Assembly: GCA_020846935.1 (NCBI GenBank)
Contig: JADLCY010000001.1
Location: 496,001-560,000 of the forward strand
DNA: 64,000 nucleotides
Direction: 5' to 3'
Origin: Gemmatimonadaceae bacterium
Lineage (GTDB): Bacteria; Gemmatimonadota; Gemmatimonadetes; Gemmatimonadales; Gemmatimonadaceae
The translations under genes were made by a program, and so were the position numbers. Shown here piece by piece: positions 49,909 to 59,551 of the stretch (position 1 is the stretch's first letter; each line of letters starts with the position of its first letter). Under the pieces are notes generated by a model. It ran no database searches, was not told where the DNA came from, and worked only from the letters and a program-made list of their open reading frames with translations.

Positions 49909-51840
49909 ATGATCGGTGCTGCCGTTGCCCGCCGTCCGTTCCAGCTCGTCGCCGCCGTTGGGTTCCTCTGGGCCGCGGCCTGCACCACGGACGTCGCCCC
50001 GGTCGCCATTGCCTCCGTTGCCATCAACATCGCCAGCGATTCGATCCTGCCCGGCCGCACGCTGCAGGCGTCGGTTTTGGTGAAAGACGCGAGCGGGATC
50101 GAGCTCAGCGGGCGAAAGGCTACGTGGGAGAGCGCCTTCCCGAACATCGCGACCGTCTCAGCGACCGGCCTCGTCACTCCCGTGGCGACCGGCGTGACCC
50201 AGATCCGCGCGACCGTCGAGGGGCGCACAGCGGCAGTCAACATCAAGGTGCTCGAGAAAGTCACGCGCGTCGTCATCACGCCCCAGAACGACAACGTGGC
50301 CATTGGTCAGACGCGACAGCTCACCGTGACCGTGACCGGCGCTAACGGTGCCTCGATCTCCGGCCGCGTGGTGCGCTATCAGTCCAGCAATCCATCGGTG
50401 GCCATCGTGTCCGCGCAGGGCGTCGTGTCCGGCGTATCCAAGGGCACCACCACGATCCTGGCTGACGCCGAGCTCGACCAGGTGAACGGCACCGCCACGA
50501 TCACGGTCATCGACGTGCCCGTGAGTTCGGTGACCATTGCGCCGGTTGGCGCACAGATCATGCGGCTTGGAAACTTCCTCCAGGCGACGGCCACCACACG
50601 AGACGCGAGCAACAACGTGCTGCAGGGCCGCACGGTCACGTGGACGGCGTCGAACCCCGCCGTCGCGACCGTCACGCAGTCCGGGCTGATCACTGCGATT
50701 GCCCTCGGCTCGACGACGATTACCGCGGAGTCGGAGGGACGGACCGCGTCCATGCCGGTCACCGTCACCGAGGTTCCCCCGAAGTCCGTCACCCTCACGC
50801 CGGATACCGTGTCGCTCGGCACCGGCACGACGCGTCAGCTCACGCCGACCGTGATCGACTCCCTCAACCGCGTCGTGAATTCGCTGGCCACGCGCTCGGT
50901 GCTGTGGACGTCGAGCAACCCGGCCGTGGCCACCGTGAGCAATACCGGCGTCGTGTCGGCGCTGACCGCCGGCACGGCTCGTGTGAACGTCACCGTCGAC
51001 AACGTTCGGTCCAACGACGTGGTCTTCGTCGTCACCGATCAGGTGAACTCGATCCGCCTGACGCCGGCACAGACGCCGCCCATGCGCGTGGGGAACACGT
51101 TGCAGGTGACCGCGCAAGCGCTCAACAACCAGAACCAGCCGCTGCCGGGCAAGACGTTTACGTGGACGTCGAGCAATCCCTCGGTGGCGACGGTCTCCAG
51201 CAGCGGCCTCGTGACGGCCAACGCGGTGGGCTCCGTCACCATCACCGCCGAAACCGAGAATCGGACGGCGTCGCTCAACATTCAGGTGACGCTCGTGCCG
51301 ATCGGCACCGTGACCATCGTGCCGAGCCAGGACACGCTGATCAACGGCGACCAGAAACAGTACAACCCGGTCGTCACCGACTCGGCCGGTCGGCCGGTGA
51401 CGTCGCTGCTCGGTCGATCCGTGGTCTGGACCAGCAACAACATTCCCGTTGCCGGCGTCGCGTCACCGCAAGGCATCGTCACGGCCTCCAACGCACAAAC
51501 CGGCATCGCACAGATCACCGTCACCATCGACGGAGTAACCAGCAACACGCTGACCGTGCGCGTCGCACAGGTGGCGACCATCCAGGTGTCACCGAACCCC
51601 GCTACGGTGCAGGTGACCAAGACCGTCACCCTGGCCGTCACGCTCAAAGACGCCCAGGGTAACACGCTCAACACGTCCCGCACCATCAACTTCACCCCCA
51701 CGGGACCCAACGCCGGCAACATCACGGCATCCCCCGCGGGGGTGATCACCGGCGTGACGGCCGGCACGTCGCAGGTGACGGTCACCGTGAGCGGCGTGAT
51801 CGGCGTGGCCACCGTCGTACCGGTAACGGTCAACCCCTGA
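49909..51840 (+). CDS. Lipoprotein with seven Ig-like (Big_2) repeats
   Basis: A 643-residue surface protein. The ATG at 49909 is preceded by GGGAG 6 nt upstream, better than the ATG at 49876; it opens a lipoprotein signal with lipobox in FLWAAAC near residues 18-24. Seven repeats of 82-88 residues follow, each of the Big_2 form V-x-x-(V/I)-x-(I/L)-x-P ... V-x-W-x-S-x-N-P-x-V-A-T-V-x-x-x-G-x-(V/I) ... A-x-(V/I)-x-V-x-V. The repeats are diverged from one another, so the array is old rather than newly expanded. Probably a surface or adhesion structure. A strong terminator follows. Confidence 0.9.
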   Translation: MIGAAVARRPFQLVAAVGFLWAAACTTDVAPVAIASVAINIASDSILPGRTLQASVLVKDASGIELSGRKATWESAFPNIATVSATGLVTPVATGVTQIRATVEGRTAAVNIKVLEKVTRVVITPQNDNVAIGQTRQLTVTVTGANGASISGRVVRYQSSNPSVAIVSAQGVVSGVSKGTTTILADAELDQVNGTATITVIDVPVSSVTIAPVGAQIMRLGNFLQATATTRDASNNVLQGRTVTWTASNPAVATVTQSGLITAIALGSTTITAESEGRTASMPVTVTEVPPKSVTLTPDTVSLGTGTTRQLTPTVIDSLNRVVNSLATRSVLWTSSNPAVATVSNTGVVSALTAGTARVNVTVDNVRSNDVVFVVTDQVNSIRLTPAQTPPMRVGNTLQVTAQALNNQNQPLPGKTFTWTSSNPSVATVSSSGLVTANAVGSVTITAETENRTASLNIQVTLVPIGTVTIVPSQDTLINGDQKQYNPVVTDSAGRPVTSLLGRSVVWTSNNIPVAGVASPQGIVTASNAQTGIAQITVTIDGVTSNTLTVRVAQVATIQVSPNPATVQVTKTVTLAVTLKDAQGNTLNTSRTINFTPTGPNAGNITASPAGVITGVTAGTSQVTVTVSGVIGVATVVPVTVNP

Positions 51841-51873
51841 TGGTGTGAGATTGGGGCGGTGACAGTCCACGAG

Positions 51874-51905
51874 CGGGGTCGGGCCATCACGCCCGACCCC
51901 GTTTT
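51874..51905 (+). terminator. Intrinsic terminator after the Ig-like lipoprotein
   Basis: CGGGGTCGGGC pairs perfectly with GCCCGACCCCG (11 bp) across a 6-nt loop, followed by TTTT. It separates this gene from the acyl-CoA dehydrogenase at 51934. Confidence 0.92.
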
Positions 51906-51933
51906 CGCTCCCCTGCTCCGATGAGGCCGACCG

Positions 51934-53736
51934 ATGAACGACCAACGTCCGTCTTTCACGCGCGGGCTCTTTGCCGGCGCGATCCACGACGACCTGGTCT
52001 TTCCGTTCCCCGTGTCGCTCGAACAGGTGCGGCCGGATGAAGCGAGACTCGTCAGGCGACTGGTAACCGATCTCCACGCGCTCGTCGGTGACGTCATCGA
52101 TCCAGCGGCGATCGACGAACAGGCGACCGTCCCCGAGCCGGTGATCCATGCGTTCGCGCAGATCGGCCTCCTGGGCCTGACCATCCCTCGTGCCTACGGT
52201 GGCCTCGAACTGTCGGCGTCGGCGTATGCCCGCGTGTTTGGCGAGATCTCGCGGATCGACGCGTCGCTCGCCGTGCTCGTCGGCGTCCACTGCGGGCTCG
52301 GAGCCAAAGCCATCGTGCTGTTCGGGAGTTCGGAACAGAAGGCCCGCTACCTGCCCATGCTGGCGCGTGGCGAAACCCTTGCGGCCTACGCGCTCACCGA
52401 GCCCGACACCGGTTCGGATGCCCAGAACATCACGACGAGGGCGGTGCAGCACGCCGACGGATCGTGGACCCTGACTGGTCGAAAGATCTGGATCGGCAAC
52501 GGCCACCGGGCCGGCGTGATCGCCACCTTTGCGCAGGCCGCGGTGGAGCGCAAAGGCGAAGTGGTGCAGCGCCCGACCGCGTTCATCATCCGGCCGGACA
52601 TGCCGGGCTTTCGCGTGGTAGGTACGGTGCAGAAGCTCGGTATCAGGGGGTCGACCCAGGCCGAGCTTGCGTTCGAGCAGCTCAGCGTCCCGGGCGACCA
52701 CGTGCTTGGAACCGTCGGCAAGGGATTCGGCGTCGCTGTGCACGTGCTCAATGGCGGTCGGCTCACCCTCGCAGCCGGCTGCACGGCCGGAGCCAAGGCC
52801 CTGCTCGGCCACATGACGGAATACGCCGAGCATCGCGTGCAGTTCGGGCGCCCGATTGCCGACTTCGAGATCACGCAGCGCAAGCTTGCCACGCTTGCCT
52901 CCGAAGCCTACGCATCGGATGCGATGCTCGGCGTGCTCGCCTCGCTCGTCGACCGCGGCGTCGCCGACCACTCCCTCGAGGCCGCGTGTGCGAAGGTCTT
53001 CGCCTCGGACCTCATCTGGCGCGCCGCCGATGAGACGGTGCAGGTCGCCGGCGGTCGCGGCTTCGTGAAGCCGTATCCGTACGAGCGCTTCCTGCGCGAT
53101 GCACGCATCAACCGGATCTTCGAGGGAACCAACGAGATCCTGCGACTGTTCATCGCGCTCAACGGCGTGCAGGGGCCAGCCGAGCGGCTCAGGGAAATCG
53201 GATCCGCGCTGCGACAGCCCCTCAGGAACCTGGGACTGCTCTCTGGCTACGCGGCGTCCCGGATTCGGTCCGTGATGGGAGCGACCGACACGCTCGACAC
53301 CACGCTGCACGAACGGCTCACAAAGCATCGGACGTTTTTCGAGAAACACGTTGCGGAGCTTCGCGACCGCACCGAGAAGGCGATTCTGCAGTACCGCGCC
53401 GACATCGTCGAACGGCAGTTCGTGCTGGAACGCCTCGCCAACATGGCCATCGAGCTGTACGCCACCGCGTGCGTGCTGTCGCGGACACAGCAGTGCATCG
53501 AGCGCGAGGGGGTGGAGGGTTCGGCGCACGAACTCGCGCTCTGCGACCTGTTCTGCGTCGAGGCAGGCCGGCGCTTTCGCGAAGCGCGGCTCCAGCTGGA
53601 CGCACCCGATCAGCAGGTTGACGACCAACGCCGTGCGATTGCTGGTGTCGTCCGCGCACGTGACGGCTACGGCGTGGCCGATGCCATTCTCGACCTGGCC
53701 CCAGCGATCGAGCGCTCCAGCGGCCCCACCGGCTGA
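51934..53736 (+). CDS. Acyl-CoA dehydrogenase, long form
   Basis: A 600-residue acyl-CoA dehydrogenase, about 200 residues longer than the first one in the window. Signature 1 is YALTEPDTGSDAQN near residues 149-162. The C-terminal part of the core has RIFEGTNEILRLF near 393-405, with the catalytic-type glutamate. About 190 extra C-terminal residues form helices, as in very-long-chain (VLCAD/ACAD9-like) enzymes that bind membranes. It probably handles long acyl-CoA. It is monocistronic, with GAGG 9 nt before the ATG. Confidence 0.92.
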   Translation: MNDQRPSFTRGLFAGAIHDDLVFPFPVSLEQVRPDEARLVRRLVTDLHALVGDVIDPAAIDEQATVPEPVIHAFAQIGLLGLTIPRAYGGLELSASAYARVFGEISRIDASLAVLVGVHCGLGAKAIVLFGSSEQKARYLPMLARGETLAAYALTEPDTGSDAQNITTRAVQHADGSWTLTGRKIWIGNGHRAGVIATFAQAAVERKGEVVQRPTAFIIRPDMPGFRVVGTVQKLGIRGSTQAELAFEQLSVPGDHVLGTVGKGFGVAVHVLNGGRLTLAAGCTAGAKALLGHMTEYAEHRVQFGRPIADFEITQRKLATLASEAYASDAMLGVLASLVDRGVADHSLEAACAKVFASDLIWRAADETVQVAGGRGFVKPYPYERFLRDARINRIFEGTNEILRLFIALNGVQGPAERLREIGSALRQPLRNLGLLSGYAASRIRSVMGATDTLDTTLHERLTKHRTFFEKHVAELRDRTEKAILQYRADIVERQFVLERLANMAIELYATACVLSRTQQCIEREGVEGSAHELALCDLFCVEAGRRFREARLQLDAPDQQVDDQRRAIAGVVRARDGYGVADAILDLAPAIERSSGPTG

Positions 53737-53884
53737 CCCTGGCACTACGCTCGACGGTCAACGACGAGGCATACGGCCGGCCTCAGGTCCAGTTGACGAC
53801 GACGCGGGGGGCGGCCGCCAGGCCAAATGCGGCCGCGTCGGGGCTTGCGTAGTTCGACCGACATCATGACCTTAAATCCATGAT

Positions 53885-53911
53885 GAATGCCGATAGATTC
53901 TATCGGCATTC
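53885..53911. promoter_or_regulatory. 27-nt near-perfect palindrome, candidate operator
   Basis: Two perfect 13-bp arms (GAATGCCGATAGA and its complement) around one central base, AT-richer than its surroundings, 70 bp upstream of the exported CbiX-like gene. It has no T tract. Size and symmetry fit a dimeric repressor site; a metal-responsive regulator is a guess from the chelatase-like target. Confidence 0.55.
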
Positions 53912-53981
53912 GCAAGGCCCGGTGTCGCTCGCACCCCCGCGCGGCACGCGGACAGAACTCCCCTGAACCTACTCCCCTTTC

Positions 53982-54869
53982 ATGAAGCTTCGCGTTGCAC
54001 CGCTCGCCCTGGCCGCGTCCTTCCTTCCGCTTGCCGCCCCCGCGCAGACGCCGACACGTATTGGCACGATCATCGTTGCCCACGGAGGGAGCGCCGAGTG
54101 GAACGGCCACGTGAAGGAGGTGGCGGGGCTGGTCAAGACCGGTGGCCCGGTCGCGGTCTCGTTCCTCATGGGTCCCGAAGCCGCGACCACGCGATTCCAG
54201 GACGTCGCCACCACCATGGAGCGCTCCGGCGTGGCGTCCATCGTCGTCGTGCCGATGCTGGTTTCCTCGTACAGTGAGCACTACGAGCAGGTCCGCTACC
54301 TGGCTGGCGCCACGGATTCGATCAACCACGCGCTGCATGCGCTCATGGGGCACAGCGGACTCGAGCCGGTGAAGGTATCGGTGCCCATGAAGATCTCGCG
54401 CGCCATCGACGACTCGCCGGTCGCTGCGCAGATCCTCGCCGAACGCGCGCTGGCGCTCACCACGGCTCCCGCGAAGCGCGCGCTGTTTCTGGTCGGGCAC
54501 GGGCCCAACACGGCCGAAGACTATGCGCACTGGATGGAGAACCTTCGGACGATCGTGGACAGCGTGCGAACGCGGGCCCCGTTCGCCGACGTCCGGGTCG
54601 ACCTGGTCCGCGACGATGCTCCAAAGCACGTTCGCGCCGAGGCCGTCCGACGCGTGCGCGAGTTGATCGATCTGCAGCATCGACTCACCGGGGACTCGGT
54701 CGTGGTCGTGCCGGTGCTCCTGTCACGCGGGCGTGTGAGTCGCGAGACGTTCATGGCCGACCTGTCGGGATTACCGGTCATCTACAGCGGCGATCCACTC
54801 CTCCCGCATCGCGGGCTCGCGCGTTGGGTGGAGCAGCGCGTGCAGGAAGCGTCAGCAGCACACCACTAG
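53982..54869 (+). CDS. Exported CbiX/sirohydrochlorin chelatase-like protein
   Basis: A 295-residue protein with a signal peptide (MKLRVAPLALAASFLPLAAP, cleavage near AQT). Two CbiX-like halves follow: IGTIIVAHGGSAEWNGHV (histidine of the first half near residue 33) with VVVPMLVSSYSEHYEQVRYL, then RALFLVGHGPNTAEDYAHWM with VVVVPVLLSRGRVSRETFM. Class II chelatases insert Co, Ni or Fe into tetrapyrroles in the cytosol. A signal peptide on such a fold is unusual, and no cobalamin or sirohaem gene is near. It may bind metal or haem-like ligands in the periplasm. Confidence 0.82.
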   Translation: MKLRVAPLALAASFLPLAAPAQTPTRIGTIIVAHGGSAEWNGHVKEVAGLVKTGGPVAVSFLMGPEAATTRFQDVATTMERSGVASIVVVPMLVSSYSEHYEQVRYLAGATDSINHALHALMGHSGLEPVKVSVPMKISRAIDDSPVAAQILAERALALTTAPAKRALFLVGHGPNTAEDYAHWMENLRTIVDSVRTRAPFADVRVDLVRDDAPKHVRAEAVRRVRELIDLQHRLTGDSVVVVPVLLSRGRVSRETFMADLSGLPVIYSGDPLLPHRGLARWVEQRVQEASAAHH

Positions 54870-54898
54870 GGCGCGGCGGCCCGCGTCTGGACGCGGGC

Positions 54899-55098
54899 AG
54901 GACTACTCGGAGTCGAGGGCGAGGTTGAGTGCGGGAGGGGAGGTGGTCAGCGACGGGTGGGTAGGACTGCCCGAAGTCGAGGGCGAGATTTGGCGCTGGA
55001 GGGAGGCGGTCAGCGCGCCGACGGGCGGGTAGGACTACTCGAAGTCGAGGGCGAGATTGAGCGCGGGTGGAGAGTGGGTCAGCGCGCCGACCGAGATG
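54899..55098 (-). repeat. Threefold tandem repeat covering the 3' end of nadC
   Basis: Three units of 64, 68 and 68 bp (54899-54962, 54963-55030, 55031-55098) share a core AAGTCGAGGGCGAGATT and, except for a small gap in the first unit, CAGCGCGCCGACGGG. The third unit is the true end of nadC with its TAG stop; the other two are diverged extra copies beyond the stop. Confidence 0.85.
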
Positions 55099-55943
55099 TA
55101 GTCCACGCCCGCGCCAGCGATGGCGCGCACCGTGTCGAGCGACACACCACCGGACGCTTCGGTCTTTGCGCGCCCGGCCACGAGGTCGACGCATTCGCGC
55201 AGCGCGACGGGCGGCATGTTGTCGAGCAGGATGATGTCGGCGCCGTGCTCCGCGGCCTGCGCCACCTGCTCGAGCCGATCGCACTCGACCTCGACCAGTG
55301 CGCCGGGCTCAGCGAGGTCGCGGCATCGACGGATCGCCAACCCGACATCGCCGTTCACCGCCATCAGGTGGTTGTCCTTGATGAGCACCGCGGCGGCGAG
55401 ATCGAGTCGGTGGTTCGAGCCGCCACCGCAACGCACACTGTACTTCTCCAGTGAGCGCCAGCCGGGCGTGGTCTTGCGGGTGTCGAGGATGCGCGCCCGA
55501 GTCCCCTGCACCGCGAGCACGTAGCGACTGGTGAGTGTGGCGATCCCTGACATGCGCTGCAGGAAATTCAGCGCCACGCGCTCGGCGGACAGCAAGCTGC
55601 GGGCGTGCCCGGACATGAAGAGCACCGTGTCGCCCTTCTTCACCGTCGCGCCGTCTTCGGCGTCGACGCGGATCGAACATTTGTCATCCATGGCCTGGAA
55701 CGCGGCGATGGCGAAGGGAACGCCGCACACCACACCGGGCTGTCGCGCGACGAGTCGCGCGCGCGCGCGTCGATCGCTCTGCACGGTGGCAATCGTGGTC
55801 ACGTCGTCGAACGCGCGGTCCTCGTCGAGGGCCGCCTGCACGCGTCGCGTCAGCTCATGGGCATCGAGCGGGAACCTGAAGCTGGTGTAGGTCGACGCGC
55901 CGGCCGGCGCAGACGGCGGGCAGCTGCGGCAGCGGTGTTCCAT
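55035..55943 (-). CDS. nadC: Quinolinate phosphoribosyltransferase (nicotinate-nucleotide pyrophosphorylase)
   Basis: A 302-residue NadC. The substrate region TRKTTPGWRSLEKYSVRCGG and NHRLDLAAAVLIKDNHL near 155-195 carry the quinolinate- and PRPP-binding basic residues. VEVECDRLEQ, IILLDNMPP and GGVSLDTVRAIAGAGVDYIS complete the barrel. It converts quinolinate and PRPP to nicotinate mononucleotide in de novo NAD synthesis. It is the third gene of nadB-nadA-nadC, 235 bp after nadA. The start at 55943 has no clear ribosome site. The last 20 codons are repeated twice beyond the stop. Confidence 0.96.
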   Translation of the reverse strand: MEHRCRSCPPSAPAGASTYTSFRFPLDAHELTRRVQAALDEDRAFDDVTTIATVQSDRRARARLVARQPGVVCGVPFAIAAFQAMDDKCSIRVDAEDGATVKKGDTVLFMSGHARSLLSAERVALNFLQRMSGIATLTSRYVLAVQGTRARILDTRKTTPGWRSLEKYSVRCGGGSNHRLDLAAAVLIKDNHLMAVNGDVGLAIRRCRDLAEPGALVEVECDRLEQVAQAAEHGADIILLDNMPPVALRECVDLVAGRAKTEASGGVSLDTVRAIAGAGVDYISVGALTHSPPALNLALDFE

Positions 55944-56178
55944 GGTCGGGAAAACAAGGGAGCAAGTCAGGAATCGGCCGCGTCACGCGGCCCGAAGTAA
56001 CGCCTTCCTGAGGGTGGGCTGCCTCGCGCCGAAGCGCAACAGCTCACCAGCGCGATGCCCCCGCACCTCCCCAGCGTTCCCGCCATCCAGGATGGTCGCC
56101 GTGCGGGGAGCTCCTCCCCCTCGTTCCCGTCATCCACACTGGTGCCCGCGTGATGAGCCGGGCGGCGCCGGTGCTGCC

Positions 56179-57180
56179 CTACTCGCCGGGATCGGTCTCG
56201 GCAGCGCGAGCCGGCGCCGAACCGCCGATGGCCACCATCCGCTCGAGGGCAAGGCGAGCTCGCTGCGCCACCGCGTCCGGGACCATGATCCGGTGCTGAT
56301 CATGCTCGAGGGCACGAAGCACCTTGGGTAGCGTCGTGAGCTTCATGTACTGGCATTCGGCGCGATCGCTGGCCGCGATGAACGTTCGGTCAGGGTTGGC
56401 GCGCCGGAGGCGATGCAGGATGCCCGTTTCCGTTGCCACGATGAATGCGTTGGCGCCTGACGCTCCGGGTCGCTTGATCATGCCCTCGGTCGACAACACG
56501 TGAACGCCCTCCTCGGGAATTGCGCCTGCCGAGAGCGCCTCGACAACGTTGGTGGCGCATCCGCATTCGGGGTGCACGAGCACTTCGGCGCCCGGATGTT
56601 CGTTGCGCTGACGCGCGAGACTCTGTGGCGTGATGCCCGCGTGTACGTGGCACTCGCCCTGCCAGACGTGGATGTTTTCGCGGCCGCTCACGCGCCGCAC
56701 GTGCGCGCCGAGAAAGAAGTCCGGGAGGAAGAGGATCTCGCGATCGGCGGGAATCGCCTGGATGACTTCGACAGCGTTCCCGGAGGTGCAGCAGTAGTCG
56801 CTTTCGGCCTTGACCGCGGCAGACGTGTTGACGTACGACACGACGACGGCACCGGGGTATTGCGCCTTCCAGTCGCGGAGCTGGTCCGCGGTGATGGTGT
56901 CGGCGAGCGAGCATCCCGCGGCGAGATCGGGCAGCAGGACCGTCTTGCCGGGCGACAGGATCGCCGCGGTCTCGGCCATGAAGTGGACGCCGCAGAAGAC
57001 GATGACCTCGGCATCGGTGCGCGCTGCCTCGCGGCTCAGGCCGAGCGAGTCGCCAACGAAGTGGGCCACATCCTGCACTTCGGGCCGCTCGTAGTTGTGG
57101 GCGAGGATGATGGCGCGTCGCTGCGAGGCGAGCGCACGGATGCGACTCGCGAGGCCAGTGTCGGTGGTGGTGGAGGTCAT
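56179..57180 (-). CDS. nadA: Quinolinate synthase
   Basis: A 333-residue NadA of the short type. The N-terminal [20 protein letters not shown] holds the histidine and tyrosine of the active site. The three [4Fe-4S] cysteines are in [13 protein letters not shown] (about 89), [12 protein letters not shown] with ESDY (about 149) and [12 protein letters not shown] (about 237-239). It condenses iminoaspartate with dihydroxyacetone phosphate. The start at 57180 is 23 bp after the nadB stop, so the two are co-transcribed and the unstable iminoaspartate is made next door. A longer upstream frame is in the nadB gene and rejected. Confidence 0.96.
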   Translation of the reverse strand: MTSTTTDTGLASRIRALASQRRAIILAHNYERPEVQDVAHFVGDSLGLSREAARTDAEVIVFCGVHFMAETAAILSPGKTVLLPDLAAGCSLADTITADQLRDWKAQYPGAVVVSYVNTSAAVKAESDYCCTSGNAVEVIQAIPADREILFLPDFFLGAHVRRVSGRENIHVWQGECHVHAGITPQSLARQRNEHPGAEVLVHPECGCATNVVEALSAGAIPEEGVHVLSTEGMIKRPGASGANAFIVATETGILHRLRRANPDRTFIAASDRAECQYMKLTTLPKVLRALEHDQHRIMVPDAVAQRARLALERMVAIGGSAPARAAETDPGE

Positions 57181-57203
57181 GCCGGAATCTATGGCGGCGA
57201 CGG

Positions 57204-58715
57204 CTACCACTCGATGTGGCGACCCTTCCAGGTTCGGCTGGCGCGCGGAAAGTCGCGTCGGTAGTGACCTCCGCGCGACTCGCGTCGCTGGAGCGCGGCG
57301 GCGGCGATGAGGGTGGCGACGTCGCACATGTTGCGCTCTTCGGTCATGCCCGGGCTGAGGCGCGAGGCGATGCGTTCGAGTTCGCCGAGGCAATGACGGA
57401 GCCCGTCCTCGTGGCGATCGATGGCCGCGTGGTCCCACATGAGCGCGCGAATCTCGTCGGCGGCCACCTGCGCGGCCCCGCGATCAGCAAGCGGCGGCAC
57501 GTCAAACGTCGACGCGCGTCGCGGCGCACTGTGTCGCTCCGTCGCAGCCAGCTCGCGCGCCACGCGCTCGGCAAAGACGAGGCCTTCGAGCAGCGAGTTC
57601 GACGCCAGGCGATTGGCGCCATGAACGCCGGTGCAGGCAACCTCGCCACACGCGTAGAGGTCGGCGACCGAACTGCGTCCAGCAAGATCGGTGACGATGC
57701 CACCCATCATGTAGTGCGCGGCCGGCGTGATGGGGATCGGTTGCTTCCGCGGGTCGATGCCGCGCGCCACACAGAGGGCCAGAATGCCGGGGAAACGTGT
57801 CGCGAAGGCCGCGCCTAACGCGGTGGCGTCGAGGGTGACACGCCCGGTCTCGCGTTGCTCGCGGAAGATCTCGCGCGCCACCACGTCGCGCGGCGCCAGC
57901 TCGGCGGCCCGGTGACGACCCACCATGAAGCGCCGGCCCTCGGCGTTGCGGAGGATCGCGCCCTCACCGCGCACCGCTTCGGAGACGAGCGCGAGCGGAT
58001 TCTCCGGCGTGTCGAGTGCGGTGGGATGGAACTGCACGAACTCCAGGTCCGCGAGTCGGACGCCGGCGCGTCGCGCGAGGGCGTATCCGTCACCGGTGGC
58101 GACGACCGGGTTGGTGGTGTAGCGGTAGACCTGTCCGCAGCCACCGGTGGCGAGCACGGTGGCGTCGGCACGGATCTCCACCGGCTGGCCGAGCACGCTC
58201 GCGCGTACGCCGGCGCAGCGTCCGCGCTCCATGATGAGTTCGAGCACGCGGGCATGCTCCAGCACCGACGTCCGACGCCCGGAGCGCACCCTGTCGACGA
58301 GCGTGCGCGCCACTTCAGCGCCGGTGCGATCGCCGTGGGCGTGCACGATACGACGCCGAGAATGTGCGGCCTCGCGCCCCAACTTCAGGTTGCCGTCGCT
58401 GCCAAGGTCGAACGCGGCACCGGCGAGCTGCAGCTCGCGCACGCGCGCGGGGCCCTCCTCCACCAGCACCTCCACGGCCCCGGTGTCGCAGAGCGCCGCA
58501 CCCGCGGCGAGCGTGTCCTTGCGGTGCAGCTCCGGGGTGTCGCCCGCTCCAAGCGCCGCCGCAATACCACCCTGTGCGTAGGCCGTCGCCGAGTCGAAGA
58601 GCGTGCGCTTGGTCATCACGAGAACGTCGCCGTGCTGTGACGCGCGCCACGCCGTGTGCAACCCGGCCACACCGCTGCCGACCACGAGGAATCGAGTGCG
58701 CAGGAGCGAAGACAC
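57204..58715 (-). CDS. nadB: L-aspartate oxidase
   Basis: A 503-residue flavoprotein from the GTG at 58715. The dinucleotide fold [18 protein letters not shown] is at the N-terminus, followed by [15 protein letters not shown], the active-site helix segment [25 protein letters not shown], and [20 protein letters not shown] with [19 protein letters not shown]. It oxidises L-aspartate to iminoaspartate, first step of the NAD pathway completed by nadA and nadC downstream. An in-frame ATG at 58832 has GGAG 6 nt upstream and would add 39 low-complexity residues, but leaves only 29 bp to the divergent cyclophilin gene. Confidence 0.94.
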   Translation of the reverse strand: MSSLLRTRFLVVGSGVAGLHTAWRASQHGDVLVMTKRTLFDSATAYAQGGIAAALGAGDTPELHRKDTLAAGAALCDTGAVEVLVEEGPARVRELQLAGAAFDLGSDGNLKLGREAAHSRRRIVHAHGDRTGAEVARTLVDRVRSGRRTSVLEHARVLELIMERGRCAGVRASVLGQPVEIRADATVLATGGCGQVYRYTTNPVVATGDGYALARRAGVRLADLEFVQFHPTALDTPENPLALVSEAVRGEGAILRNAEGRRFMVGRHRAAELAPRDVVAREIFREQRETGRVTLDATALGAAFATRFPGILALCVARGIDPRKQPIPITPAAHYMMGGIVTDLAGRSSVADLYACGEVACTGVHGANRLASNSLLEGLVFAERVARELAATERHSAPRRASTFDVPPLADRGAAQVAADEIRALMWDHAAIDRHEDGLRHCLGELERIASRLSPGMTEERNMCDVATLIAAAALQRRESRGGHYRRDFPRASRTWKGRHIEW

Positions 58716-58861
58716 GGGAGGAGGGACGAACGGTGGAGGATGCGGCGAGCGCGGAGTCCGAGACGTGCGCCGGGCTGAAACATGCGATGGGGGGCGGTCT
58801 GGCGCCTGGGGGATGCGATAGGTTTCGCGCATCTGATCTCCGCTTCCACCCCTGCGTTGCC

Positions 58862-59551
58862 ATGCGCTGTCGTTCCCTCATCGCTACCGCGGTTTGCACC
58901 ACTACCCTGCTGGCCTGTGACGCCGCCGACACGAGTGGCCGCGGCGCGATGCCCGCACCGCCCGCCACGGCGGAGCGCGCACCAAATGTCTTTGCGGCGA
59001 GGTTCGAAACCAGCAAGGGACCGTTCGTGGTCGAGGTGCATCGCACCTGGGCCCCTGTGGGCGCCGACCGGTTCTACCAGCTCGTCAGGAGCGGCTTCTT
59101 CGACAACACCCGCTTCTTCCGCGTGGTCACGGGATTCATGGTGCAGTTTGGCGTGCACGGCGATCCGCAGGTGAACGAGGCGTGGAAGGATCTCTCGATC
59201 GCCGACGACTCCGTGACGCAGAGCAACACGCGCGGCATGGTCACCTTTGCGATGGCCTCGGCACCCAACACCCGCAACACGCAGGTCTTCATCAACCTGG
59301 TCGACAACCACAACCTGGACGGGATGGGGTTTGCGCCCTTCGGTCGCGTGATCGACGGCATGCCGGTGGTCGACTCGCTGTACGCGAACTACGGCGACGG
59401 GCCGCCTGCGGGCTTCGGGCCTGACCAGATGCGCCTGATGGACGAGGGGAACGCGTACCTGGAGCGCTTCTTCCCCAGGCTCGACTTCATTCGCTCGGTG
59501 CGCCTGGTCGCGGACTCGGCCGTCGCGCCGGCGCCCGCGACCACCAAATGA
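58862..59551 (+). CDS. Cyclophilin-type peptidylprolyl isomerase lipoprotein
   Basis: A 229-residue protein. The ATG at 58862 opens a lipoprotein signal with the lipobox TTLLAC near residues 14-19. The cyclophilin domain (about 44-215) has GADRFYQLVRSGFFDNTRFF, RVVTGFMVQFG, MVTFAMASAPNTRNTQVFIN and FAPFGRVIDGMPVVD, with the usual catalytic R in FFRVV and the FxMA and QFFI-equivalent QVFI. It probably helps fold periplasmic or outer-membrane proteins. It overlaps the next gene by ATGA (59548-59551) and is divergent from nadB. Confidence 0.92.
   Translation: MRCRSLIATAVCTTTLLACDAADTSGRGAMPAPPATAERAPNVFAARFETSKGPFVVEVHRTWAPVGADRFYQLVRSGFFDNTRFFRVVTGFMVQFGVHGDPQVNEAWKDLSIADDSVTQSNTRGMVTFAMASAPNTRNTQVFINLVDNHNLDGMGFAPFGRVIDGMPVVDSLYANYGDGPPAGFGPDQMRLMDEGNAYLERFFPRLDFIRSVRLVADSAVAPAPATTK

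Noticed and set aside
51589-53745. A 718-codon open frame on the minus strand opposite the long acyl-CoA dehydrogenase and the end of the Ig-like gene.
   Set aside because: High-GC shadow frame: the plus-strand products have clear domains, while the antisense translation is R/H/E/G-rich with no motif.
55976-55992. GGCCGCG-TCA-CGCGGCC hairpin between nadA and nadC as an attenuator.
   Set aside because: Only 7 bp, no T tract and common by chance at this GC content; position inside the operon is suggestive but not enough.
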